NCBI GenBank assembly: GCA_038232515.1
Contig: JBBSHS010000084.1
Location: 1 to 10,358 of the forward strand
Length of the DNA stretch: 10,358 nt
Reading direction: 5' to 3'
DNA from: JBBSHS01 sp038232515
GTDB lineage: Bacteria > Actinomycetota > Acidimicrobiia > Acidimicrobiales > JAUJNH01
A model generated the notes under the pieces. It was given only the letters and a program-made list of their open reading frames with translations, made no database searches and was not told the DNA's origin. A program made the position numbers and the translations under genes. The number at the start of each line of letters is the position of its first letter. Positions within the stretch are counted from its first letter, which is position 1. Positions 1-6,398 of the stretch are shown one piece after another.

Positions 1-485
1 CGGTGGACGGTGACCGGCCGGGGTGCCCGCTCGATCTCGATACCGGCTCGGGCCAGGTCGTGCAGCCGGCGGCCGCCCACCGAGACGGCCGACCCCATGG
101 GGGGGACCTGGAGGATCGGGCCCGTGAGGTCCCGCGCCGCCGCCGCCATCGCCTCGGCGGTGACCCCCGACATGTCCCACGTGCCCGTCACCTCCCCGGT
201 GGCGTCGAGGGTGGACGTGGCCGTGCCCAACACCACCTCGCCGACGTAGGACTTGGGCAGCGACCCCAGGAAGCGCAGCAGGCGGGTGGCGGACCCGACA
301 CCGACCAGCAGGACCCCGGTGGCGTCGGGGTCGAGGGTGCCAGCGTGGCCCACCCTGCGGGTGGCGAGCAGCTTGCGGCAGCGGGCCACGCAGTCGTGCG
401 AGGTCCACCCTGCCGGCTTGTCCACCACCACCAGACCATCCGCACCGGACGGCCCCGAGCCCCGGTTAGCGAGGGGGAGGGCCAA
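1..485 (-). CDS. truB: tRNA pseudouridine(55) synthase TruB, N-terminal part
   Basis: TruB converts U55 in the T-loop of tRNAs to pseudouridine. I read the frame by hand from the minus strand: about 160 codons are visible and the gene runs off the window start, so roughly the C-terminal half (the family is near 300 residues) is missing. The start of the fold is clear: VVVDKPAGWTSHD, then RRVGHAGTLDPDATG, which holds the catalytic Asp (residue 52 from the chosen start), then PKSY with the conserved Tyr, and later QVPPMGSAVSVGGRRL. In TruB relatives the last motif usually reads like P(S/P)xYSAxKxxG, so the Lys-to-Ser and Tyr-to-Gly changes are unusual. The start is uncertain. TTG at 485 has a purine-rich GGGGGAGGGG just upstream but lies inside a hairpin; GTG at 431 would begin directly at VVVDKP. 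The gene is last in the rbfA-nrnA-truB order, typical of Gram-positive genomes. The family assignment is secure. Confidence 0.9.
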   Translation of the reverse strand, partial: MALPLANRGSGPSGADGLVVVDKPAGWTSHDCVARCRKLLATRRVGHAGTLDPDATGVLLVGVGSATRLLRFLGSLPKSYVGEVVLGTATSTLDATGEVTGTWDMSGVTAEAMAAAARDLTGPILQVPPMGSAVSVGGRRLHDLARAGIEIERAPRPVTVH

Positions 486-500
486 AGCCCCTCCCCCTCG
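470..500. repeat. Perfect GC-rich hairpin at the truB start
   Basis: The arms 470-481 (CGAGGGGGAGGG) and 489-500 (CCCTCCCCCTCG) are perfect 12-base reverse complements around a 7-base loop. The hairpin covers the candidate TTG start of truB at 485 and its purine-rich ribosome-binding stretch. It could hide the start in mRNA, or it could be a repeat element that merely resembles a ribosome-binding site, in which case truB starts at GTG 431. It has no U-run, so it is not a classical intrinsic terminator. Confidence 0.6.
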
Positions 501-533
501 GACCCCCTCCGCTTCGGGAGCTCGCTGCGCTCG

Positions 534-635
534 CCATTGTTCCGGCAAGGCCCGGCACAGCCGGATCCTTGCCCATGCGGGGGGCAAAGCCCCCCACACC
601 CCCCGGCCGGCTCCGCCGGCGCGCCTCGACAATGG
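534..635. repeat. REP/MITE-like cluster of three hairpins between nrnA and truB
   Basis: This non-coding segment holds three adjacent stem-loops. In 544-573 a 7-bp GGCAAGG/CCTTGCC stem encloses a 5-bp CCGGC/GCCGG stem. In 579-595 GGGGGGC and GCCCCCC pair around AAA. In 606-620 GCCGGC pairs with GCCGGC around TCC. The whole is bounded by 7-base inverted repeats, CCATTGT (534-540) and ACAATGG (629-635). Part of it (585-620) recurs in reverse orientation at 10317-10358, which marks it as a dispersed repeat rather than a gene-specific terminator. No convincing reading frame is present. The remaining bases up to the nrnA stop (636-713) show nothing recognisable. Confidence 0.6.
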
Positions 636-713
636 TCGGCTCGTCGCTGCCCCTGAGCACCGATCCACAAGCACGGCACAGACCCAATCGTCGTCGGCGC
701 CCCGGCCTTCGGG

Positions 714-1733
714 TCACGTCCCGGCCCGCAGCCCGGCCACAGCCTCCCGTACGCCGGCGAGCACGTCGGGCACGGGGCCCTGGGCGGTGAAACCGGCGGC
801 GTAGCGGTGCCCGCCGCCCCCAAAGCGGGCGGCCACGGCGGACACGTCGAAACCGGTCTCACACCCGTCGGCGTCGAACCGGGTGACGGACCGCAGGCTC
901 ACCCGTACCCCGTCGGCCGCCCCCTTGGCCACGCAGGCGACGTCGGCCTCGGCCGTGCGCCTCACCAGGTCGATGAGCCCTTCGACCTCGTCGACGTCCA
1001 CGCCCCGCTCGGCCATCTCCTCGGTGGTGATCCACGCCGACACCAGGGACAGGTCCGGGTCGAGGCGGGCCCGGCTGAGGGCCAGGCCGGCCAACTGCAG
1101 ATAGGCGAAGCGGTGCTGCTCGAACAGCTGGCGGGTCATGGACGAGATGGGCAGGCCGAAGCTGGCCAGCTCCTCGGCCAAGGCGAAAACCGCCGGCGTG
1201 GTGTTGGAATGCTGGAAACGGCCAGTGTCGGTGACCAGCCCGGTGTACAGGCACATGGCTGAGTCGCGGGTGAGGGGCCAGCCCAGCCGTTCGGCCAGGT
1301 GGCGCACGACCACCGCAGTGGCCGCCGCCTCCGGGTCGACGACGTTGCAGGTGCCGAAGCGCTGATTGGTGACGTGGTGGTCGAGCACGACCAACTGGCG
1401 GGCGGCGAGCGCGCTGGGGGCAAGGCTGCCCAACCGGGACAGTGCCCCGCAATCGAACGTGGCCATCACCTCGGGCTGCTCGGGAAAGTCGACGGGCTTG
1501 GCGCACAGCGCCAGGCCGGGCAGGAACTCGTAGTGCGAGCCCACCGTGAAGGGCTCCCCCCAGCTGGCCACCACCGATTTGCCCTGGGCCCGGCACAGGT
1601 GGAACAGGCCCAGCATCGAGCCCAGAGCGTCACCGTCGGGGGCCACGTGACACGCCAGGGCCAGCTGCGACGCGCCGGCTATGACCGAGGCGGCCGCGTC
1701 CAGGTCCTGTTCGGTGCGGCGGCTAGTCGACAT
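714..1733 (-). CDS. nrnA: DHH/DHHA1 phosphoesterase, NrnA-like nanoRNase / pAp phosphatase
   Basis: This 339-residue protein belongs to the DHH superfamily of Mn-dependent phosphodiesterases. NrnA-type members degrade 2-5 nt RNAs, dephosphorylate pAp, and in some actinobacteria cleave cyclic dinucleotides. The DHH domain shows the metal-ligand motifs in order: HVAPDGDALGS (29-39), FDCG (93-96), LDHH (117-120) and TGLVTDTGRF (164-173). The C-terminal DHHA1 domain carries the substrate-binding FGGGGHRYAAGF (304-315). All expected catalytic residues are present and the length fits the family, so the enzyme should be active. The ATG at 1733 overlaps the end of rbfA by 11 bases, which implies translational coupling; only a weak GAAG lies upstream. 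The rbfA-nrnA-truB order is the usual context. Which substrate is physiological cannot be read from the sequence. Confidence 0.93.
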   Translation of the reverse strand: MSTSRRTEQDLDAAASVIAGASQLALACHVAPDGDALGSMLGLFHLCRAQGKSVVASWGEPFTVGSHYEFLPGLALCAKPVDFPEQPEVMATFDCGALSRLGSLAPSALAARQLVVLDHHVTNQRFGTCNVVDPEAAATAVVVRHLAERLGWPLTRDSAMCLYTGLVTDTGRFQHSNTTPAVFALAEELASFGLPISSMTRQLFEQHRFAYLQLAGLALSRARLDPDLSLVSAWITTEEMAERGVDVDEVEGLIDLVRRTAEADVACVAKGAADGVRVSLRSVTRFDADGCETGFDVSAVAARFGGGGHRYAAGFTAQGPVPDVLAGVREAVAGLRAGT

Positions 1734-2145
1734 CTTCGATGGAACGATAGGTGTCGAACAGGTCGGCGGGTTCCTGATGGGGGGGTCGGGGCGAATGGCG
1801 TAGGAGGTCCTCGACCTTGCGCCCGGCCAGGATGGCGGGGTCGGCCTGGAAGGCCAGCTGCGGTGTCCGCTTCAGCCGCACCTCGCGGGCGATGGCCGCC
1901 TGCAGGCGGACCCTCAGCTCGTCGAGGGCGGTGGCCGCCTCCTGCTCGTTGCCCAGGGTGGCGTACAGGACGGTGGCCCGGCGCAGGTCGGGATCACACT
2001 GGACGGCGGTGACGGTGATCACCCGCAACCGCTTCTGCTCGTCGTCGCCCACCCGTTCGAGGGCGTCGGCTATCACCTCGCGCAACACCTCGTTCACCCG
2101 GGCCGATCGGGGGTAGCGACGGGGGGCAGCACCACGCGATCTCAT
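1723..2145 (-). CDS. rbfA: 30S ribosome-binding factor RbfA
   Basis: RbfA binds the 30S subunit near the 5' helix of 16S rRNA and helps late maturation, acting with RimP and IF2, both encoded upstream here. The 140-residue product fits the family: RYPRSARVNEVLREVIADAL near the N-terminus, then RVITVTAVQCDPDLRRATVLYATL, which is the KH-like core strand region, then VRLKRTPQLAFQADPAI. A short charged tail ends in EDVD. I chose ATG 2145 because GAGGTGG lies about 6-8 bases upstream and the family fold starts right after it. The open frame continues up to 2280, but that extension has no RbfA similarity and would run into vapC. The gene lies 94 bases after vapC and overlaps nrnA by 11 bases. How it is transcribed across the toxin-antitoxin insertion is not evident; I see no strong promoter in the 94-base gap. 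Confidence 0.92.
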   Translation of the reverse strand: MRSRGAAPRRYPRSARVNEVLREVIADALERVGDDEQKRLRVITVTAVQCDPDLRRATVLYATLGNEQEAATALDELRVRLQAAIAREVRLKRTPQLAFQADPAILAGRKVEDLLRHSPRPPHQEPADLFDTYRSIEDVD

Positions 2146-2239
2146 CCGGGCCACCTCACTACGTCCGGTCACCGCCAGACAAGTCGAAACTGTGAACCAC
2201 CGGGCCGGGGCCCAATCCCCCCGTGCGAGCGAGCTGGCG

Positions 2240-2623
2240 TCAGCAGGCAACCACGTGGATCGAGTGACCGGACGCGGCAACCAGCGGGCCGATGTCGCTT
2301 GGGTCGCTGGTCAGGATGCGGTCGCCGGTCGAGGACACGGCCACAACGCTGGCGTCGACGGCGTCCTTCGTACCGGCGATGCCCAGTAGCACGCCGCCGG
2401 CCCGGCCCAGGTATTCGTCCACGGCTTTGACATCGACCGACTTGAGGAGCCCGGCCAGGTTCGCCTGTCGCCCGGCGGGGTCTCGCCACACCTGGGTGAC
2501 TACGACGCCCGTGCTGCGCAGCTCCAGTCCTGCTTGCTGCGCCATCCGTAGGCGGGCAACCATCGCCCGGTCGGCCCGGTCCACCGCCACGAATGCTCCG
2601 GCGTCCAGCACCAGGGCGCTCAC
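2240..2623 (-). CDS. vapC: PIN-domain ribonuclease toxin, VapC family
   Basis: This is a 127-residue PIN-domain protein, the usual size for VapC toxins, which cleave specific RNAs such as tRNA or rRNA when not bound by antitoxin. PIN features are visible: LVLDAGAF with the first catalytic Asp (D7), VVVTQVWRD where the second acidic position usually sits, DAVDASV with D87/D90, and ILTSDPSDI with D107. The second position appears to be Gln44 instead of the common Glu. I recall related actinobacterial PIN proteins with a similar AQVWR motif, so this may be a subfamily trait. The start is GTG, sharing a GTGA overlap with the preceding vapB, so the two are translationally coupled. The pair lies between ylxP and rbfA, outside the normal content of this operon. 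The PIN call is strong; activity and target are inferred. Confidence 0.87.
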   Translation of the reverse strand: MSALVLDAGAFVAVDRADRAMVARLRMAQQAGLELRSTGVVVTQVWRDPAGRQANLAGLLKSVDVKAVDEYLGRAGGVLLGIAGTKDAVDASVVAVSSTGDRILTSDPSDIGPLVAASGHSIHVVAC

Positions 2624-2883
2624 GTCGCCGGCTCGGTCGACACCGGTTTGGGCAGGGCCAACTCGGTGGCCGCCGTGAGCAGTTCGGCGGAGGTGAGCGA
2701 TCCGTGCTCTGCTTCCCAGGCGTCAAGAAAGTCCGACAGCGCCTCGGCACGGAGTTTGGCTGCGGCGGCGTCGGCCAGCCATCGGGAAACACCCGCGCCG
2801 GTGCGGCGCGCCGCGGCGCGGACGGCGTCGCCGAGGTCCGGATTGAAGGACACACTGAGCTTGTCGACCTTCACGGACAACAA
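2620..2883 (-). CDS. vapB: Ribbon-helix-helix-type antitoxin, VapB-like
   Basis: This small protein (87 residues from TTG 2883, or 84 from GTG 2874) lies directly upstream of the PIN toxin and overlaps it by 4 bases (GTGA). The N-terminal part, KLSVSFNPDLGDAVRAAA followed by TGAGVSRWLADAAAAKLR, looks like a strand followed by two helices, as in ribbon-helix-helix DNA-binding antitoxins. The C-terminal half (residues 46-80), rich in Leu, Glu and Ala, would wrap the toxin. Antitoxins of this kind repress their own operon, and a palindromic site lies immediately upstream at 2884-2914. TTG 2883 has AGGA a few bases upstream, within the operator. GTG 2874 would suit a leaderless or very short-leader mRNA. 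The role is supported mainly by context and fold-like pattern, less by specific motifs. Confidence 0.78.
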   Translation of the reverse strand: MLSVKVDKLSVSFNPDLGDAVRAAARRTGAGVSRWLADAAAAKLRAEALSDFLDAWEAEHGSLTSAELLTAATELALPKPVSTEPAT

Positions 2884-2914
2884 TCCTACCGCGGTATGGC
2901 TGACTGCGGTAGGA
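2884..2914. promoter_or_regulatory. Probable VapB/VapBC autoregulatory operator
   Basis: Two 9-base inverted arms, TCCTACCGC (2884-2892) and GCGGTAGGA (2906-2914), are perfect reverse complements separated by 13 bases. The left arm overlaps a second perfect palindrome, TACCGCGGTA (2887-2896), so GCGGTA also occurs as a direct repeat 15 bases apart. The site abuts the vapB start and covers its ribosome-binding region. Ribbon-helix-helix antitoxins typically bind such repeated half-sites to repress their own operon. The symmetry is seen directly; the role is inferred. I could not assign -35 and -10 boxes with confidence. Confidence 0.65.
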
Positions 2915-2985
2915 ACGCTCGGCGTCGGGCTTGGTCCTGCCGGTCCCTCCCCCGCGTGCCGCCCGCCGCAACCGGAGCCGGCCGG

Positions 2986-3273
2986 CTACTGCTCCAGCCA
3001 CGTGCGGTCGGCCTCGAGGACCTCCATCTCGGGAAAGCTCCACACGAAGCGCTCGACGGTGTCGAGGACCTGGTCGACCTGGGAAGCGGCCCCGGCCACG
3101 GCGGCAAAGCCGAGACGTGACCGCTGCCACTTGTCCTGGTCGCCCACTTCGGCGGCCGCCACCCCGAAACGCCGACGGGCACCTTCCAGCACAGGAGTGA
3201 TGACGGCCCGCTTGTCCTTGAGCGACCGGCAGGCCGACAGGTGAAGGTCCATCTCCAGGGCGCAGGCGTGCAC
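2986..3273 (-). CDS. ylxP: YlxP family protein (DUF503)
   Basis: This 95-residue protein belongs to the YlxP/DUF503 family, which is almost always encoded between infB and rbfA. Its molecular role is not firmly established; location and small basic fold suggest a link with translation or ribosome assembly. Family hallmarks are visible: EMDLHLSACRSLKDKRAVI near the N-terminus, RRRFGVAAAEV (34-44), then QDKWQRSRLGFAAVAG, and a final helix-strand VDQVLDTVERFVWSF. The start is a GTG (3273), 13 bases after the infB stop. An in-frame TGA lies just upstream of it, so no earlier start is possible, though an ATG at residue 8 (3252) remains an alternative. The ribosome-binding site is weak, which suggests coupling to infB translation. 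A 12-base palindrome (2976-2987) overlaps its stop codon. Confidence 0.9.
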   Translation of the reverse strand: MHACALEMDLHLSACRSLKDKRAVITPVLEGARRRFGVAAAEVGDQDKWQRSRLGFAAVAGAASQVDQVLDTVERFVWSFPEMEVLEADRTWLEQ

Positions 3274-3286
3274 GGGCCGTCACCGC

Positions 3287-6200
3287 TCAGGTGCGGGGTA
3301 TCTCCCGTTCCTCGAACGTCTCGATGAGGTCACCGGGTTGGAGGTCCTGGTTGTTGTTGAGCCCGATGCCGCACTCGAACCCGGCCTGGACCTCCCGCAC
3401 GTCCTCCTTGAACCGCTTGAGCGACGTGATCGAACCCTTCCACAGGATGACGCCCTCCCGCAGGAAGCGCACCTTGGAGCCTCGGGTGATGGTGCCCGAA
3501 CGAACCAGGCAGCCGGCGATGGCCCCGACCCGGGGGACCCTGAAGATCTCCCGCGCCTCGGCCTCGCCGGTGATGACCTCTTCGTACTCGGGGGCCAGCA
3601 TGCCGACCATGGCCGCCTCGATGTCCTCCAGGACCTTGTAGATGATCTCGTAGGCGCGGATCTCGACGTCGAGACGCTCGGCCAGGTCGCGGCTCTTGCG
3701 GTCGGGGCGCACGTTGAAACCGATGATGGTGGCGTTGGAGGCGGCGGCCAGCTGGACGTCGTTCTCGGTGATACCACCCACACCACGGTGGACGAAGCTG
3801 AGCTTGACCTCGTCACGCTCCAGCTTCTTCAGGCTCTCGGTCAGCGCCTCGAGCGAGCCTTGGACGTCGGCCTTCACGATCATGTTGAGGGTGGCGGTGC
3901 CGCCGGCCTGGATCTGCTCGAAGATGTCCTCGAGCTTGGCGCCGGACGCCACCGACCCCATAGCCGAGGCCGTGGTCCGCTGCTCCCGGAAGCGCTGGGC
4001 GTTGGCCCGGATCTCGCCGACGGTACGGGCGGTGGACTGGTCCTTGGTGACCCGGAACTCGTCGCCCGCGAAGGGGACGTCGGAGAAGCCGAGCACCTGC
4101 ACCGGCATCGACGGGGTGGCCTCTTTGACCTGGTCGCCCTTGTCGTCGATGAGGGCCCGCACCTTGCCCCAGGCCGGTCCGGCGACGATGAAGTCGCCGA
4201 CCCTGAGCGTGCCGTTCTCGACGATGACGGTGGCCACGGGCCCCCGGCCGACATCGAGGTTGGCTTCGAGGACGATGCCACGGGGCTTGCCTTCAGGGTT
4301 GGCCTTGAGGTCCTCGATCTCGGCCAGGACGGTGAGCTGTTCCAGCAGCTCGTCGATCCCCAGGCCCTGCAGAGCCGAGATGGGGACCATTATCGTGTCG
4401 CCGCCCCAGTCCTCGGGCTGGAGCCCCTGGTCGGTGAGCTGCTGCTTGACCCGGTCGGGGTTGGCGTCCTCGCGGTCCATGCGGTTGATGGCGACGACGA
4501 CGGGCACCTCGGCCGCCCTGGCGTGACTGATGGCCTCCCGGGTCTGGGGCATGACCCCGTCGTCGGCGGCGACGACCAGGACAACGATGTCGGTGGCCTC
4601 GGCTCCCCGGGCCCGCATGGCGGTGAACGCCTCGTGGCCGGGTGTGTCGATGAAGGTCAGCTGCCTGCCGCCCAGGTCGACCTGATAGGCCCCGATGTGC
4701 TGGGTGATGCCACCGGCCTCGCCGGCCACCACGTTGGCGTGGCGGATCTTGTCCAGCAGGGTGGTCTTGCCGTGGTCAACGTGGCCCATGACGGTGATGA
4801 CGGGCGGCCGGGCCCGGAGCGAGTCGACCGGGTCCTCGTCGTCGTCGAAGTACTTGAGGGCCAGCTCCGCCTCTTGGGCGGCGCCGGGCTCGACCATCAC
4901 CACGTCGGCGCCGATCTCGTTGGCGAACAGCTCGATGGCCTCGTCCGACAGCGACATGGTGGCCGTCACCATCTCGCCTTGTTGGAGCAGGAAGCGCACG
5001 ACGTCGGCCGACGTGCGGTTGAACCTGGGGGCGACGTCCTGAGCCGTGCTGCCCCGCTCGATGACGATCTCGCCCTCGGGCACGGGAGCATCGACCTTGG
5101 TGTAGCGGGTCAGCTCCTGAGCTTCGAGGTCCTCCAGGTTGCGGCGCCGCCGACCACCGCGTCGGCGCTGGGGGGGACGGCCGCCGCCCCTCCCGAAGCC
5201 GCCACCGGGGCCGCCTCGACCGGGGGGGCCACCACCCGGACCTCCGGCACCGCCGGGGCGGGGACCGCTGAAGCCGCCGCCGGCGGCACCGCCGCCGGGG
5301 CGGGGCGCACCGAAGCCGCCCGGACGGGGACCGCTGAACCCGCCGCCGGGGCGGGCGCCGCCGCTGGGCCGGGGCGAGCCGTAGCCGCCCCCGCCGGGAC
5401 GACTGCTCGGGCCGCCGGGACCACTGGGACCGCCCGGCCTTGCGCCGGTGGGGCCACTGGGCTGGGCTCGGGGGGGCGGTGGGATGGGCTTGCCGGTGGA
5501 CGACAACGGCGCTCGAGGGGTGCCGGGCGGGGGCGGGATGGGCTTGCCACTGGCCGACATGGGCCCGGCCGCCGGAGGCGTGGGCGCGGGGCGGCCTCCG
5601 GGCCCGACGGGCGGCCGGACGCCGGGGCGGGGCGCGGACCGGCCCGACGGGCCTGCGGACGGCGGACCAGGAGGCGCCTGTCCGGTCCCGCTCGGTCTGG
5701 CATCGGCCGGCCCTGCCGGGCCGCTGGCCCGGACCGGCGATGGGCTGACCGGGGTACCGGACGGCTCGGCCTGGACGCCGTCGGCGGGCGGACGCGGCGC
5801 AGTCGGGGCTGCGCTACGTGCGGCCGGGTCTTCCATGGCTGGCCGAGGCTCGGTGGGCCGGCCCGACGGAGCCGCGGACGACTCGGGACGGGGCCCGGTA
5901 CGGCTGGTGATGGTCCGCGAGGCGGCGTGCGGCTCATCGGCCAGCGGGGCGGCGGGGGCGGACGCGGCCGGCGCCAACGGTGCCGGGACGGGCTCGGCGG
6001 GCGGTGCCGGCGGAGGCGGCGCCACCACCGGCGGCTCGGCCGCCGGGCCAGCAGCGGGGGGCACCCCGATGGGGGCCTCTTTCAGCGGGCTGGGAGCGGG
6101 CGCCTGGGGGGTGGCGCTGCCGGCGGGGACGGACCTGCCGCCCTTCTTGGCGACCACGGCCTCCTCGGGTGACACGGCGCGACGCAACCCGAGCTGGTCG

Positions 6201-6352
6201 GTCTTGCGGCGGACTCGGTCAGCCTGGGCGTCCTCGATGCTCGACGAGTGGCTCTTGACACCGATGCCGAGGTCAAGTGCGAGGTCAAGTGCTTCCTTGT
6301 TGGTCAAACCGAGCTCTCTGGCCAGCTCGTAGACCCGTATCTTCTTTGCCAA
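3287..6352 (-). CDS. infB: Translation initiation factor IF-2
   Basis: IF-2 is the GTPase that recruits initiator tRNA to the 30S subunit and drives subunit joining. Domains from the chosen start: an IF2_N domain (about 1-55, AKKIRVYELARELGLTNKEA); a very long disordered Pro/Gly/Ala linker with repeats (about 70-390) ending in an Arg-rich RRRGGRRRR patch; a second IF2-N-like domain (about 400-500); the G domain with GHVDHGKT (523-530), DTPGHEAF (569-576) and NRMD (623-626); then domains II, III and the C-terminal tRNA-binding part ending EREIPRT. The G4 motif is NRMD instead of the usual NKxD, which is odd. I chose TTG 6352 because it gives the family start (M)AKKIRVYELA and has GAGG 6 bases upstream; the open frame extends to another TTG at 6364. 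At 1021 residues it is long but normal for high-GC actinobacteria. Confidence 0.96.
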   Translation of the reverse strand: MAKKIRVYELARELGLTNKEALDLALDLGIGVKSHSSSIEDAQADRVRRKTDQLGLRRAVSPEEAVVAKKGGRSVPAGSATPQAPAPSPLKEAPIGVPPAAGPAAEPPVVAPPPPAPPAEPVPAPLAPAASAPAAPLADEPHAASRTITSRTGPRPESSAAPSGRPTEPRPAMEDPAARSAAPTAPRPPADGVQAEPSGTPVSPSPVRASGPAGPADARPSGTGQAPPGPPSAGPSGRSAPRPGVRPPVGPGGRPAPTPPAAGPMSASGKPIPPPPGTPRAPLSSTGKPIPPPPRAQPSGPTGARPGGPSGPGGPSSRPGGGGYGSPRPSGGARPGGGFSGPRPGGFGAPRPGGGAAGGGFSGPRPGGAGGPGGGPPGRGGPGGGFGRGGGRPPQRRRGGRRRRNLEDLEAQELTRYTKVDAPVPEGEIVIERGSTAQDVAPRFNRTSADVVRFLLQQGEMVTATMSLSDEAIELFANEIGADVVMVEPGAAQEAELALKYFDDDEDPVDSLRARPPVITVMGHVDHGKTTLLDKIRHANVVAGEAGGITQHIGAYQVDLGGRQLTFIDTPGHEAFTAMRARGAEATDIVVLVVAADDGVMPQTREAISHARAAEVPVVVAINRMDREDANPDRVKQQLTDQGLQPEDWGGDTIMVPISALQGLGIDELLEQLTVLAEIEDLKANPEGKPRGIVLEANLDVGRGPVATVIVENGTLRVGDFIVAGPAWGKVRALIDDKGDQVKEATPSMPVQVLGFSDVPFAGDEFRVTKDQSTARTVGEIRANAQRFREQRTTASAMGSVASGAKLEDIFEQIQAGGTATLNMIVKADVQGSLEALTESLKKLERDEVKLSFVHRGVGGITENDVQLAAASNATIIGFNVRPDRKSRDLAERLDVEIRAYEIIYKVLEDIEAAMVGMLAPEYEEVITGEAEAREIFRVPRVGAIAGCLVRSGTITRGSKVRFLREGVILWKGSITSLKRFKEDVREVQAGFECGIGLNNNQDLQPGDLIETFEEREIPRT
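5260..5548 (-). repeat. Internal repeats encoding the IF-2 disordered linker
   Basis: The part of infB encoding the linker holds degenerate direct repeats. GGGATGGGCTTGCC occurs at 5481-5494 and again at 5535-5548 (54 bases apart), encoding two copies of GKPIPPPP. GGGGACCGCTGAA occurs at 5260-5272 and 5326-5338 (66 bases apart), encoding two copies of GGGFSGPRPGG. Both offsets are multiples of three, so the repeats grow or shrink without breaking the frame. This suggests slippage or recombination within a poorly constrained linker. Confidence 0.7.
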
Positions 6353-6398
6353 CTGCTGCCTCAACCCCTTCGTTCTCGTCGAGTGGTGCCCTACATGG

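Noticed and set aside
579..595. Rho-independent terminator for nrnA
   Set aside because: The GGGGGGC/GCCCCCC hairpin has no U-run on either side and belongs to a repeat cluster with a second copy elsewhere.
534..635. CRISPR array or tRNA gene in the hairpin cluster
   Set aside because: Stems differ in sequence and spacing, there are no regular repeats with spacers, and no cloverleaf or T-loop sequence is present.
188..862. 224-codon minus-strand frame crossing truB, the hairpin region and the end of nrnA
   Set aside because: It runs out of frame through motif-bearing TruB and NrnA sequence and through repeats; its Pro/Trp/Cys-rich text looks like an off-frame reading.
2146..2239. A dedicated rbfA promoter between vapC and rbfA
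   Set aside because: A TTGTCT stretch is present, but no acceptable -10 lies at a proper distance; not enough to call.
2146..2280. N-terminal extension of rbfA up to 2280
   Set aside because: The extra 45 residues have no RbfA similarity, overlap the end of vapC, and a good ribosome-binding site precedes ATG 2145.
3338..6172. 944-codon open frame on the plus strand opposite infB
   Set aside because: It mirrors infB codons in a GC-rich gene, is made of low-complexity Asp/Gly/Leu/Val text with no recognisable domain, and has no separate ribosome-binding site or conserved motif.
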